Assembly: GCF_014699135.1 (NCBI RefSeq) | Contig: NZ_JACOFT010000002.1 | Span: 496,001-560,000, forward strand | Length of the DNA: 64,000 nucleotides | Reading direction: 5' to 3' | From: Cognatundibacterium aquatile | GTDB lineage: Bacteria > Pseudomonadota > Gammaproteobacteria > Burkholderiales > Burkholderiaceae_D | In this document: positions 52,889 through 61,487 of the stretch, piece after piece | How positions within the stretch are numbered: the first letter of the stretch is position 1 | How the letters are laid out: the number at the start of each line of letters is the position of its first letter | Program-made: the position numbers and the translations under genes | The notes under the pieces: generated by a model | The model's database searches: none | The model's input: the letters and a program-made list of their open reading frames with translations, nothing else | What the model was told of the DNA's origin: nothing

Positions 52889-53902
52889 TTAATTCAATGT
52901 GCTTTCTTGTATCGTTGTATGGTCACTCTCTGGCTTCTTTTTCTTATATTTTTTAAGAAAAGACGTAATTTTCAATTTCATTTTGCCAAACGAACTCAGC
53001 TCTGGTGCCGGCTGTGCTTTTATCGCCAGTGCTTTCTGCAATGCAAATACGCTCTGTGGTCGCTCCAATGGATCAAGCTTCAGGCACCAGCGGACAACTT
53101 CAATCAGCTCAGGAGAATACATACCTTCCAGCTTGCGGAAATGCGCCTCCATCTTATCGTTGGTCAATCGCTGATCTGCAGGTTGAGGTGGAGCGCCTAT
53201 CATGCACGCAAAAATAGAAGCTCCTATGCTGTAAATATCAGTCCAGGGGCCAAGGCTACCATTTTTTTGATATAACTCCGGAGCTGCAAAGCCGGGAGTG
53301 TACATTGGATACAATTTCGGGATATCTGTTTTCAATGTCTGACGCGCAGCGCCGAAATCCAGCAATATCGGTGTACCGTCAAGACGCAGATAAATATTTG
53401 CGGGTTTCAGGTCAAGATGCAGCAACTTATTGGTATGCACTTCGCGCAAACCATTCATCACCTGATTGAACATACGGCGGATGAAACGCTCTGATACCAG
53501 CGGTTTTTCACCTTTATCGCGACGACGTAAAATATGCTCCTGCAATGATCGTCCTGACTCATACGCCATCACCATATACACGGTTTCGTTCGCGCGGAAA
53601 AAATTAACAACGCTGACCACATTCGGATGTGAAATACGAGCAAGCGCCCGGCCCTCTTCAAAAAAACATTTCAAGCCGATGCGGTAGATCGGCAGATTTT
53701 CATTTGAAATTGCAGGCACAAGCTCACCTTGCTGACGCAAAGCAAGCGAACTCGGCAGATACTCTTTAATAGCAACTGCATTACCGTCTTCATCCGAAGC
53801 CAGATAGACAATACTGAAGCCACCGGAGGCAATTTTCTTTACAATGCGGTAACCGGCGATTTCCAGACCATCTGGCAAGGGGGCGTTATTTTGTGCAGCC
53901 AT
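52889..53902 (-). CDS. Hanks-type serine/threonine protein kinase
   Basis: 337 residues from the ATG at 53902 (MAAQNNAPLPDGLEI), which has GGAAACAACA before it; an ATG four codons earlier has no usable spacing. Glycine loop IASGGFSIVYLA, VAIKEYLP (Lys), HLDLKPANI in place of HRDLKPEN (catalytic Asp kept, Arg lost) and LLDFGAARQ (DFG). It has no sensor or membrane helix; the tail is Lys-rich. Paired with the PP2C gene, it is a conserved betaproteobacterial arrangement; substrates are unknown, possibly ribosomal or nucleotide-pool proteins nearby. Confidence 0.94.
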   Translation of the reverse strand: MAAQNNAPLPDGLEIAGYRIVKKIASGGFSIVYLASDEDGNAVAIKEYLPSSLALRQQGELVPAISNENLPIYRIGLKCFFEEGRALARISHPNVVSVVNFFRANETVYMVMAYESGRSLQEHILRRRDKGEKPLVSERFIRRMFNQVMNGLREVHTNKLLHLDLKPANIYLRLDGTPILLDFGAARQTLKTDIPKLYPMYTPGFAAPELYQKNGSLGPWTDIYSIGASIFACMIGAPPQPADQRLTNDKMEAHFRKLEGMYSPELIEVVRWCLKLDPLERPQSVFALQKALAIKAQPAPELSSFGKMKLKITSFLKKYKKKKPESDHTTIQESTLN

Positions 53903-54030
53903 TGTTGTTTCCATCCTTTAGACAAAAGCGATTGTGTTGATAATCGCACTGTTTGTAAAGACTATAATGGTTTGTAACAACTTCTTACTCCCTTTTGCGC
54001 CCATCAGCATACTCTCTAAAAGGAAACAAC

Positions 54031-54948
54031 TTGAGCATTTACAGCATGACTGGTTATGCGACCAGCACCCAGGAAACCGATGCGGGCACGATTACCATAG
54101 AAATCAAAAGTGTCAACTCCCGTTTTCTCGATCTGCAGTTCCGCATCAATGATGATTTTCGCTCGGTGGAATCATTATTCCGCGATGCGATCTCGCGCAA
54201 GTTAGCCCGCGGCAAGGTTGAATGTCGTTTCAGTTTCGGGAAAAAAACCACCGAAACCAGTAACAAAGCGCTGAATACAACCATACTCGGACAACTGATC
54301 AGCTTCCAAAACAATTTGAAGAGTCATTTTCCCGACGCTGCCCCCTTCACCGTGAATGAATTGTTACGCTGGCCCGGGGTCATAGAGGAAGCTGAAATCA
54401 ATGCCGAAAGCCTGCAGAATACGATTATCCGTAGCATTAATGACACATTGGAAGCATTCATTACCAGCCGTGAGCGTGAAGGTGCAGCACTGGAGCAGGT
54501 ACTGCTCAGCCGGGTAGCCGCGATGGAAGAAATCGTCGAAAGAATCAAACCTCTGATGCCGCAAATGTTGCAGCAATTTCAGCAGAAATCGGTTGCACGT
54601 CTCGAAGAGGCGCTGGGATTAGCACAACCCGCCAATGGCAACAACGCCGCCCAGACCATCACCCGCGAAGAAGCGTTCGACAGAATTCGTCAGGAAGTCA
54701 CTGTGTACGGCATACGCGTCGATGTCGCAGAAGAACTTGCCCGTTTATCCGCACATCTGACAGAGACGCGCCACATTCTGAAAAAAGGCGGCCAGGTCGG
54801 CAAACGTCTGGACTTCATGATGCAGGAACTTAATCGCGAAGCCAATACACTGGGCTCCAAAGCGGCACTCAAAGAATTGGCCGACGCTTCCATGGAATTG
54901 AAGCTGCTGATAGAGCAAATGCGCGAGCAGGTACAAAACCTTGAATAA
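54031..54948 (+). CDS. YicC family endoribonuclease-like protein
   Basis: 305 residues from the TTG at 54031, since AAGGAAACAAC lies 6 bases upstream and the product then begins SIYSMTGYATSTQ, the family N-terminus. LDLQFRINDDFRSVESLFRD and QELNREANTLGSKAALKELA, then LLIEQMREQVQNLE, match YicC_N and DUF1732. YicC in E. coli takes part in small-RNA turnover with PNPase; the recent assignment is a Mn-dependent endoribonuclease. It lies upstream of gmk, its usual position. Confidence 0.92.
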   Translation: MSIYSMTGYATSTQETDAGTITIEIKSVNSRFLDLQFRINDDFRSVESLFRDAISRKLARGKVECRFSFGKKTTETSNKALNTTILGQLISFQNNLKSHFPDAAPFTVNELLRWPGVIEEAEINAESLQNTIIRSINDTLEAFITSREREGAALEQVLLSRVAAMEEIVERIKPLMPQMLQQFQQKSVARLEEALGLAQPANGNNAAQTITREEAFDRIRQEVTVYGIRVDVAEELARLSAHLTETRHILKKGGQVGKRLDFMMQELNREANTLGSKAALKELADASMELKLLIEQMREQVQNLE

Positions 54949-55070
54949 CGCGGTACATTTGCTTATACTGCCGCCGATATTTTAAGAAGCGACAATTCCG
55001 GCGGCACACAATGCCGCCGTTGTGTTTTTGTTGCCTCATGTTTCACTGACGATACCAACCAGAGATCCGT

Positions 55071-55715
55071 ATGCGCCCTATCACATCCACTGCAGGCAGC
55101 CTGTTCATTGTTGCTGCGCCATCAGGCGCCGGCAAATCCACGCTGGTGAATGCTTTACTGGCGCAAGAGCCACAAATCAAGTTATCCATTTCGTCGACGA
55201 CACGTCCTCCGCGCCCGGGCGAACAGGATGGCCGCGAATATCATTTCACGACCGTTGAAGACTTTATTGCGCATGAAAAAGCCGGAGAATTTCTCGAGCA
55301 TGCCGAAGTTCACGGTAATTACTACGGCACCTCCCGTCTGATCATTGAAGAGCAGATGCGCGCGGGTACGGATGTGTTGCTGGAGATTGACTGGCAAGGC
55401 GCGCAGCAGGTACGCAAACAATTTCCCGGTGCTGTCGGTATTTTCATTTTGCCGCCATCGATTCCGGCACTGGAAGAACGCCTGAAAAAACGAGGACAAG
55501 ACGAGCCTCACGTCATTACACGCCGGATTTTGGCCGCTGGCGGAGAAATGGCGCACTCCCCCGAGTTCGAATATGTTATTATCAACCAAGACTTTACCAC
55601 TGCGTTGTCTGAATTGAACGCGATCGTTAAAGCGACCCGCTGCAGATTTACTCAACAGGCGACACGGAACAGCGAATTGTTTGCCCAGCTTGGCATCCAC
55701 GCCAACCCGAATTAA
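55071..55715 (+). CDS. gmk: Guanylate kinase
   Basis: 214 residues. GMP plus ATP to GDP plus ADP. The P-loop is [19 protein letters not shown]; the GMP-binding region has [20 protein letters not shown] and [28 protein letters not shown] follows. It has the family's usual length. It is the central gene of yicC-gmk-rpoZ-spoT, linking nucleotide supply to the stringent response. Confidence 0.98.
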   Translation: MRPITSTAGSLFIVAAPSGAGKSTLVNALLAQEPQIKLSISSTTRPPRPGEQDGREYHFTTVEDFIAHEKAGEFLEHAEVHGNYYGTSRLIIEEQMRAGTDVLLEIDWQGAQQVRKQFPGAVGIFILPPSIPALEERLKKRGQDEPHVITRRILAAGGEMAHSPEFEYVIINQDFTTALSELNAIVKATRCRFTQQATRNSELFAQLGIHANPN

Positions 55716-55755
55716 TTCAAAAAATTATTTGTATCATTTGTATTTAGGAAAAAAT

Positions 55756-55959
55756 ATGGCACGTATTACCATTGAAGACGCGTTGAAACAAATCCCTAAC
55801 CGTTTCCAGCTGACACTGTGCGCAACCTATCGCGCTCGCCAGTTATTGCAAGGTCACACACCAAAGGTTGAAGCAAAAGACAAACCAACCGTTGTTGCTC
55901 TGCGCGAAATCGCTGCCGGCAAAATCGGTATTGAGATGCTGAAAAAAGTTCCTATGTAA
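55756..55959 (+). CDS. rpoZ: RNA polymerase omega subunit
   Basis: 67 residues from the ATG at 55756, preceded by TAGGAA; the longer open frame upstream of it overlaps gmk. [20 protein letters not shown] is the diagnostic N-terminus, [13 protein letters not shown] follows. Omega helps RNA polymerase assembly and forms part of the ppGpp binding site. It is adjacent to spoT, the classic arrangement. Confidence 0.97.
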   Translation: MARITIEDALKQIPNRFQLTLCATYRARQLLQGHTPKVEAKDKPTVVALREIAAGKIGIEMLKKVPM

Positions 55960-56014
55960 TTTCGCGTTACGCGAAAAGTCAAAGTACCCACCTTTATCGG
56001 CCGGAAAAAACAGA

Positions 56015-58309
56015 ATGAACGCAACAGAAACCTCTTCATCTCTGAGCAAACCGGCCGAACCTGATACTGCCCCCCCTCCATCAGCGGCCACGCCGCAGAG
56101 CAGCACAAAAAAAAACGCCGCAACTTCGACTGAAGCCAATGTAAAGGCCCCCACACCTGCACCTGTTGTCGGTGTCGCCTCAACGACGGCACTTTCTGCA
56201 CGTCTCGCAGAATACATGTCGCCGGGCGACCTCAAGCTGATTAAGGAGGCTTATCGTTTTTCTGATGAAAAGCATCTGGGTCAGGTGCGTAAATCCGGTG
56301 AGCCTTACATTTCGCATCCGATCGCTGTCGCCGAAATCTGCGCCGAATGGAAGCTGGATGTGCAAGCCATCATGGCGGCGCTGTTGCACGACGTCATGGA
56401 AGATCAGGATGTCAAAAAAGAAGAACTGATAGAGCGCTTCGGTGCGCCTGTAGCCACCTTGGTGGATGGTTTATCGAAACTCGAAAAAATCGAATTTCAG
56501 AGCCAGATCGAGGCGCAGGCGGAAAACTTCCGCAAAATGTTGCTGGCGATGGCGCGCGATGTGCGTGTGATTCTCGTGAAACTGGCAGACCGCCTGCACA
56601 ATATGCGTACGCTGGGCGTGATGCGCTCAGAAAAAAAACGCCGTATTTCACGCGAAACGATGGATGTCTATGTGCCGATTGCGCACAGACTTGGCCTCAA
56701 TAATATTTATCGCGAATTACAGGATTTAGCTTTCTCGCATTTGTATCCGATGCGCTACCGGACTTTGTCCAAAGCCGTGAAAGCCGCACGTGGTAATCGT
56801 CGTGAAGTCGTCAGCAAAATCCTGGAAGCAGTGAAGAACTCGCTGAAAGAAGCGGGTCTGAATGCAGAGGTCTATGGCCGCGAAAAAACGCTGTATGGCA
56901 TTTACAGAAAAATGCAGGATAAACATCTGAGTTTTTCTCAGGTATTAGATATTTACGGTTTCCGTATTGTCGTCGAAAATTTCCGTGAGAGTTATTACGC
57001 ACTCGGTACCCTGCATGCGCTGTACAAGCCCATGCCCGGCAAGTTTAAAGACTATATCGCCATTCCCAAAACCAACGGCTATCAATCACTGCACACCACG
57101 TTGATCGGCCCGTATGGCACGCCGGTCGAGTTTCAGATTCGCACCCAGGAAATGCACCGCGTTGCCGAATCAGGCGTGGCAGCACACTGGCTCTACAAAG
57201 ATGCTGAAGGTAGTCTGACGGATTTGCAGCAACGCACGCATGCGTGGCTGCAGTCTTTACTCGACATCCAGAAACAAACGGGCGATTCGGCAGAATTTTT
57301 AGAACACGTGAAGATCGATCTGTTTCCGGATTCGGTCTATGTATTCACACCGAAATCCAAGATCATCGCCCTGCCACGTGGCGCCACGGCACTGGATTTT
57401 GCGTACAACATTCACACCGACATCGGCAATCAGGCGATTGCGACGCGCATCAATCACGAACCGGTACCATTGCGCTCAGAATTAAAAAATGGCGACATCA
57501 TCGAAATCATTACATCACCCGGCTCTCGCCCGACGCCGAACTGGCTGACTTATGTGCGTACCGGTAAAGCCCGTTCTGCGATTCGCCATTATCTGCGCAC
57601 GATCAACCTGAATGAATCGACCGAACTGGGTAAACAGTTGCTCGCTCAGGCACTGGTGGCAGTCAATCTGAATCCGGAGTTACCGGGCACGCTGGTCGAT
57701 AAATTACTCAATGAATCCACCGCCAAAGAGATGGATGAAATCTATACTGATATCGGTATAGGCAAACGTATGGCAACGCTGGTCGCACGACATATTCTGG
57801 ATCTGGTCGAAGACGATTCGCCTTTCCCGTTCCAACAGTTTGGCGACAAACAAAATTACAAGCGCGAGCCTGTCATTATTTATGGCAGTGAAGGTTTATC
57901 AGTACAACTTGCGCCATGTTGTATGCCTATTCCGGGCGACAACATCATCGGCCAGCTCAAACGCGATCAGGGGCTGGTGGTGCATACCGATGACTGTGAA
58001 CATGCAAAACGTATGCATTTCAAGGAACCTGACCGCTGGATCGACGTCACCTGGGGCGAAGAACTGAACCGCAGTTTTGATACCCGCATCATCGTCACTG
58101 TGAATAATGAACGCGGCGCATTAGCACGCATTGCCGCTGGCATCGGTGAATCGGAAGCAAATATCAGCCACGTGAATATGGAAGATGGCGACGCCAATGA
58201 TATGACGAACATCCATTTCACGATTCAGGTGGAAGATCGCGGCCATCTGGCAAAGATTATGCGCAGCATCAAGCATCTGAGTGGCGTCATCCGCGTCGTG
58301 CGCGTCTGA
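56015..58309 (+). CDS. spoT: Bifunctional (p)ppGpp synthetase/hydrolase
   Basis: 764 residues. The HD hydrolase domain has RKSGEPYISHPIAVA, LLHDVMEDQDVKKEEL and KLADRLHNMRTLG, so degradation of ppGpp is intact. The synthetase domain has DIYGFRIVVENFRESYYALG, KDYIAIPKTNGYQSLHTT and EFQIRTQEMHRVAE. TGS (DSVYVFTPKSKIIALPRG) and ACT (IIVTVNNERGALARIAAGI) domains follow. A 65-residue Ala/Pro/Thr-rich head precedes the usual start, longer than in E. coli. It follows rpoZ by 55 bases; the convergent DUF3422 gene is separated by repeat copy D. Confidence 0.97.
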   Translation: MNATETSSSLSKPAEPDTAPPPSAATPQSSTKKNAATSTEANVKAPTPAPVVGVASTTALSARLAEYMSPGDLKLIKEAYRFSDEKHLGQVRKSGEPYISHPIAVAEICAEWKLDVQAIMAALLHDVMEDQDVKKEELIERFGAPVATLVDGLSKLEKIEFQSQIEAQAENFRKMLLAMARDVRVILVKLADRLHNMRTLGVMRSEKKRRISRETMDVYVPIAHRLGLNNIYRELQDLAFSHLYPMRYRTLSKAVKAARGNRREVVSKILEAVKNSLKEAGLNAEVYGREKTLYGIYRKMQDKHLSFSQVLDIYGFRIVVENFRESYYALGTLHALYKPMPGKFKDYIAIPKTNGYQSLHTTLIGPYGTPVEFQIRTQEMHRVAESGVAAHWLYKDAEGSLTDLQQRTHAWLQSLLDIQKQTGDSAEFLEHVKIDLFPDSVYVFTPKSKIIALPRGATALDFAYNIHTDIGNQAIATRINHEPVPLRSELKNGDIIEIITSPGSRPTPNWLTYVRTGKARSAIRHYLRTINLNESTELGKQLLAQALVAVNLNPELPGTLVDKLLNESTAKEMDEIYTDIGIGKRMATLVARHILDLVEDDSPFPFQQFGDKQNYKREPVIIYGSEGLSVQLAPCCMPIPGDNIIGQLKRDQGLVVHTDDCEHAKRMHFKEPDRWIDVTWGEELNRSFDTRIIVTVNNERGALARIAAGIGESEANISHVNMEDGDANDMTNIHFTIQVEDRGHLAKIMRSIKHLSGVIRVVRV

Positions 58310-58362
58310 ACCATTTTCTGAATTACACCCCGCCACATTCCGTCTGAAAACAGCAGTTTTTA

Positions 58363-58446
58363 ATATACTCCCCCTGTTTTTAAAGAAAAACCCCTTATTG
58401 TCAGCGAATTGACTGGGCCTTTAAATATACTCCGGGGAGTATATTT
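58363..58446 (-). repeat. Palindrome-plus-half-site intergenic repeat, copy D (84 bp)
   Basis: Reading on the minus strand from 58446: AAATATACT, centre CCCCGG, AGTATATTT (perfect arms), four bases, GCCC, then AGTCAATTCGCTGAC, ending in a half-site GGGGGAGTATAT at 58374-58363. It is between spoT and the DUF3422 gene, which are convergent. Half-site orientation and length match copy B. Confidence 0.8.
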
Positions 58447-58595
58447 ACGTCAGTTTCCAGGGTTTATCGTTCAATCATCCAGTTGCCGCAGACTAAATTG
58501 CCCCGGTTGCGCCATTGATCCCTGGGGCAATTCCCTTGCAGAGCGCTGTGTTTATCGGCAGACCAACGCCCCGCAAAAAAACCGTTCAATACCAT

Positions 58596-59963
58596 TCAAT
58601 GCAGTTTTTTATGCATGCGCCGCAAGCCCAGCCAGACACAGACGGCAATCACGGGTATCAGGATTCCGGTCAGCAAATCTGGATTAATTTCCAGCCCCAT
58701 GGCTTTCATGCCTTTGCCGGTGTACAAAAATAAGCCGGCAACGTAGTAACTGATCGCGGCGACAGACAAACCTTCGACTGCCTGCTGCAAACGCAGTTGT
58801 TGTGCTGCCCGCGCATTCAGACTTTGCAGGATTTTGCGATTTTGCTGTTCCTGTACGATGCCGACACGGGTGCGCAATAAATCATTGGTATGCGCAATTC
58901 TGGCAGCCAGCGCTTCCTGTCTGCGTACAATTGCCTCGCAGGTATGCATTGCCGGTGCGAGGCGACGCTCCATGAATTCTTCTATCGTAGGGATACCATC
59001 AATCCGCGACTCGCGCAGCTCGCCGATACGCGCGTTCACCAGACTGAAATACGCTTTGGACGCCGAAAAACGATAGCTGTTTTCCAGCGCCAGCTTTTCT
59101 ATGCGCGCCGCCAGATCAATAATTTGCCGTAAGACACCCTGTTCAGCATCGGTATCAGCCAGCTCACCGTCACTGCCGCTTGCCAGCGTCATGGTGGACG
59201 TGATCTGTACCAACTCGTTTTCAATTGCATTCAATACCGGCGCTGCCGCCTGCGCTTGTGGCAGACCAAGTAAGGCGATCATGCGGTAGGTTTCAATTTC
59301 CAGTATGCGCTGCACAGTACGTCCCGCCTGCTGATCGAGAAAGCCCTGATCCTTGACGATGAAACGGCTAAAACCGTCAGCCTGAATCAGAAAATCTGTC
59401 CAGACCTGACCGCGATCAATCACCTGGCTACCGACTAACACACTGCCTTCAAACATCCCGCGCATCGTTACCGTACCGGCCGGCGGCGTGGCATCGACAG
59501 GCGTAGTAGCAGGAATCAAGGCCACGTGGGCAGCCACCATCACTTTTCCTTGCAAACCAGCCAGCCATTGTTGCGGCACATGACGTAGCGGCACCTTGGC
59601 AAACACTTGCGCAATATCCGCTATCGCTACGGCTGCCAGGGTTGGGTCTTCCGGATTATCCAGAAACGTATAGGTCGCAAACTCGGTATGACATTCCCAT
59701 TTCAGACGGAAGCGACCAAAATCATGGAAAAAATATTTAGCATCGCCACCGGGACAAGCGACACCGAAATATCCGCAAAATTCACTGAGTATCTGCAATT
59801 GCACATGCAGATTATCGCCGTCGATGCGACCCTGATTATGCGCAAAGACCGCGATATGGGTCAGCACCTCAGGCGCATTCAGGCGTAATGATGGGCGCGA
59901 ATGGACTTCGGCAGCCAGAGGAATCCGCAAAGGATGGTTGATATCGGTATAGTTAAGTGCCAT
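58596..59963 (-). CDS. DUF3422 membrane-anchored protein
   Basis: 455 residues. A long cytoplasmic part (IPLAAEVHSRPSLRLNAPEV, HTEFATYTFL, GMFEGSVLVGSQVIDRGQVW) is followed by a helical region (residues about 260-400) with ERRLAPAMHTCEAIVRRQEAL, and two C-terminal membrane helices (LSVAAISYYVAGLFLYTGK, LLTGILIPVIAVCVWLGL). The coiled middle plus two helices resembles a CorA-like topology. It is conserved in proteobacteria but has no assigned role. It is next to greB on the same strand, 59 bases apart. Confidence 0.9.
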   Translation of the reverse strand: MALNYTDINHPLRIPLAAEVHSRPSLRLNAPEVLTHIAVFAHNQGRIDGDNLHVQLQILSEFCGYFGVACPGGDAKYFFHDFGRFRLKWECHTEFATYTFLDNPEDPTLAAVAIADIAQVFAKVPLRHVPQQWLAGLQGKVMVAAHVALIPATTPVDATPPAGTVTMRGMFEGSVLVGSQVIDRGQVWTDFLIQADGFSRFIVKDQGFLDQQAGRTVQRILEIETYRMIALLGLPQAQAAAPVLNAIENELVQITSTMTLASGSDGELADTDAEQGVLRQIIDLAARIEKLALENSYRFSASKAYFSLVNARIGELRESRIDGIPTIEEFMERRLAPAMHTCEAIVRRQEALAARIAHTNDLLRTRVGIVQEQQNRKILQSLNARAAQQLRLQQAVEGLSVAAISYYVAGLFLYTGKGMKAMGLEINPDLLTGILIPVIAVCVWLGLRRMHKKLH

Positions 59964-60022
59964 CGTGTATGCCGTATAAGTAGTAAATGAGGTTCGCAGT
60001 ACGCTGATCGTTCTGAGTCAAT

Positions 60023-60571
60023 TTACGCTGGATAAATGACATCCAGTATCGTCAACTCATCGACTCCCGCCGGTGTTTTCAGTATCACAGTGTCCCCCGT
60101 ACGCGCTTTGGTCAGCGCGCGGGCAACCGGAGAAATCCAGCTGATTTTTCCTTGCAGCGGATCAAACTCATCCACGCCGACAATAGTGATCTTAATTTCT
60201 TCACCCTGTAAATTTTCATAAACAATAGTTGCCCCGAAAAATATCTGATCGGAACCATGATGCACGCGAGGATCAACCACTTCCGCGATATCCAGACGCT
60301 TACTTAAAAAGCGTATGCGCCGGTCGATTTCACGCAAGCGTCGCTTCCCGTAGATGTAATCGCCGTTTTCAGAACGGTCGCCATTCGAAGCGGCCCAGGA
60401 AACAATACTCACCACTTCCGGGCGATCAACATCGATCAGACGCAAGAACTCGTCTTTCATCCGCTGATGGCCTTCCGGCGTCATGTAATTCTTCGCACCG
60501 GCAGGAATGGCAGGAGCGCCGACCTCTTCATCGTCGTCCTGCTCAGATTCTTTTATAAAAGCTTTACTCAT
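60023..60571 (-). CDS. greB: Transcription elongation factor GreB
   Basis: 182 residues. GreB rescues back-tracked RNA polymerase by stimulating transcript cleavage. The N-terminal coiled coil has the acidic tip in NGDRSENGDYIYGKRRLREI, with DRRIRFLSKRLDIAEVV characteristic of GreB over GreA. The C-terminal FKBP-like domain has ISWISPVARALTKARTGDTV. A 25-residue acidic head (ESEQDDDEEVGAP) is an addition common in betaproteobacteria. The ATG is at 60571. Confidence 0.96.
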   Translation of the reverse strand: MSKAFIKESEQDDDEEVGAPAIPAGAKNYMTPEGHQRMKDEFLRLIDVDRPEVVSIVSWAASNGDRSENGDYIYGKRRLREIDRRIRFLSKRLDIAEVVDPRVHHGSDQIFFGATIVYENLQGEEIKITIVGVDEFDPLQGKISWISPVARALTKARTGDTVILKTPAGVDELTILDVIYPA

Positions 60572-60774
60572 TTATTTTATCTTCTGCCGAAGCAGATCAA
60601 ATTAATCATCATCTTCTTACCGCAGCTCTGCCATCCCTTATAAAATAAGCGATCGCGCTGTTCTGATCAACTCTGAACAATGATCACAGCGCAGATTCTG
60701 GCGAGTACCAAGACTTCTCACTGTAAAGTAAAACTCCCATAATAGCGAAGGTCTGAGATAGAAATGGAATATGC

Positions 60775-61422
60775 ATGGCTGAATATGCGTCAATTAAGTT
60801 AATGATTGTGGATGACCGCGTGGTGGTCAGAGAAGGAATTAAAGGAATCATTGCCGCCACGCCTGATATTGCGGTCATAGGCGAAGCAAGCAACGGGCTC
60901 GATGCGGTGCGTTTATCCAGAAAACTCGATTACCATGTGATGGTGCTCGACATCGCACTGCCCGATAAAAATGGCATAGAAGTTCTGAAGCAAATTAAAG
61001 CCGAAAAGCCGGAAGTGAATGTTTTGATGTTTTCGAATTTTCGCGAAGATCAGTATGCGATACGGTGCCTGAAGGCTGGCGCATCCGGTTATCTCAACGA
61101 GCATTGTGGCAGTGATGAGATCCTGGCTGCCATCCGACAAGTTTCGAATGGCTTGAAATACATCAGTACGGCACTGGCTCAGGAGTTAGCAAACAACCTG
61201 AATCAGGAGCATGAGGATGAGCCACATAAAACACTGTCAGATCGTGAATTTCAGACTCTGACGATGATCGCATCAGGTAAATCGGTGAGTGACATTGCCA
61301 AAGAATTATCTTTGTCAGTAAAAACCATCAGTGAATACCGCGCGAGGATTTTGTTAAAGATGAAATTGCGGCACAATGCAGAACTGACACATTACGCAAT
61401 CAAGAATCAGCTTGTCGATTGA
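60775..61422 (+). CDS. LuxR/NarL-type response regulator with an altered receiver
   Basis: 215 residues. The receiver has IKLMIVDDRVVVREG (acidic pair), MVLDIALPDKNGIEVL (phosphorylatable Asp) and LMFSNFRED (Ser switch), but where GYLxK is expected the sequence is ASGYLNEHCGSDEI: the conserved Lys is Glu. The HTH has LSDREFQTLTMIASGKSVSD and SLSVKTISEYRARILLKM. Loss of the Lys may lock the protein in one state. No partner histidine kinase is adjacent; the GGEEF gene follows 65 bases later, so it may act in c-di-GMP control. Confidence 0.93.
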   Translation: MAEYASIKLMIVDDRVVVREGIKGIIAATPDIAVIGEASNGLDAVRLSRKLDYHVMVLDIALPDKNGIEVLKQIKAEKPEVNVLMFSNFREDQYAIRCLKAGASGYLNEHCGSDEILAAIRQVSNGLKYISTALAQELANNLNQEHEDEPHKTLSDREFQTLTMIASGKSVSDIAKELSLSVKTISEYRARILLKMKLRHNAELTHYAIKNQLVD

Positions 61423-61487
61423 GTATTTTTTGTTGTTTATCGTTTTGTTGTTTATCGTTCACCGCTTATCGTTTTTGACCAGACTAC

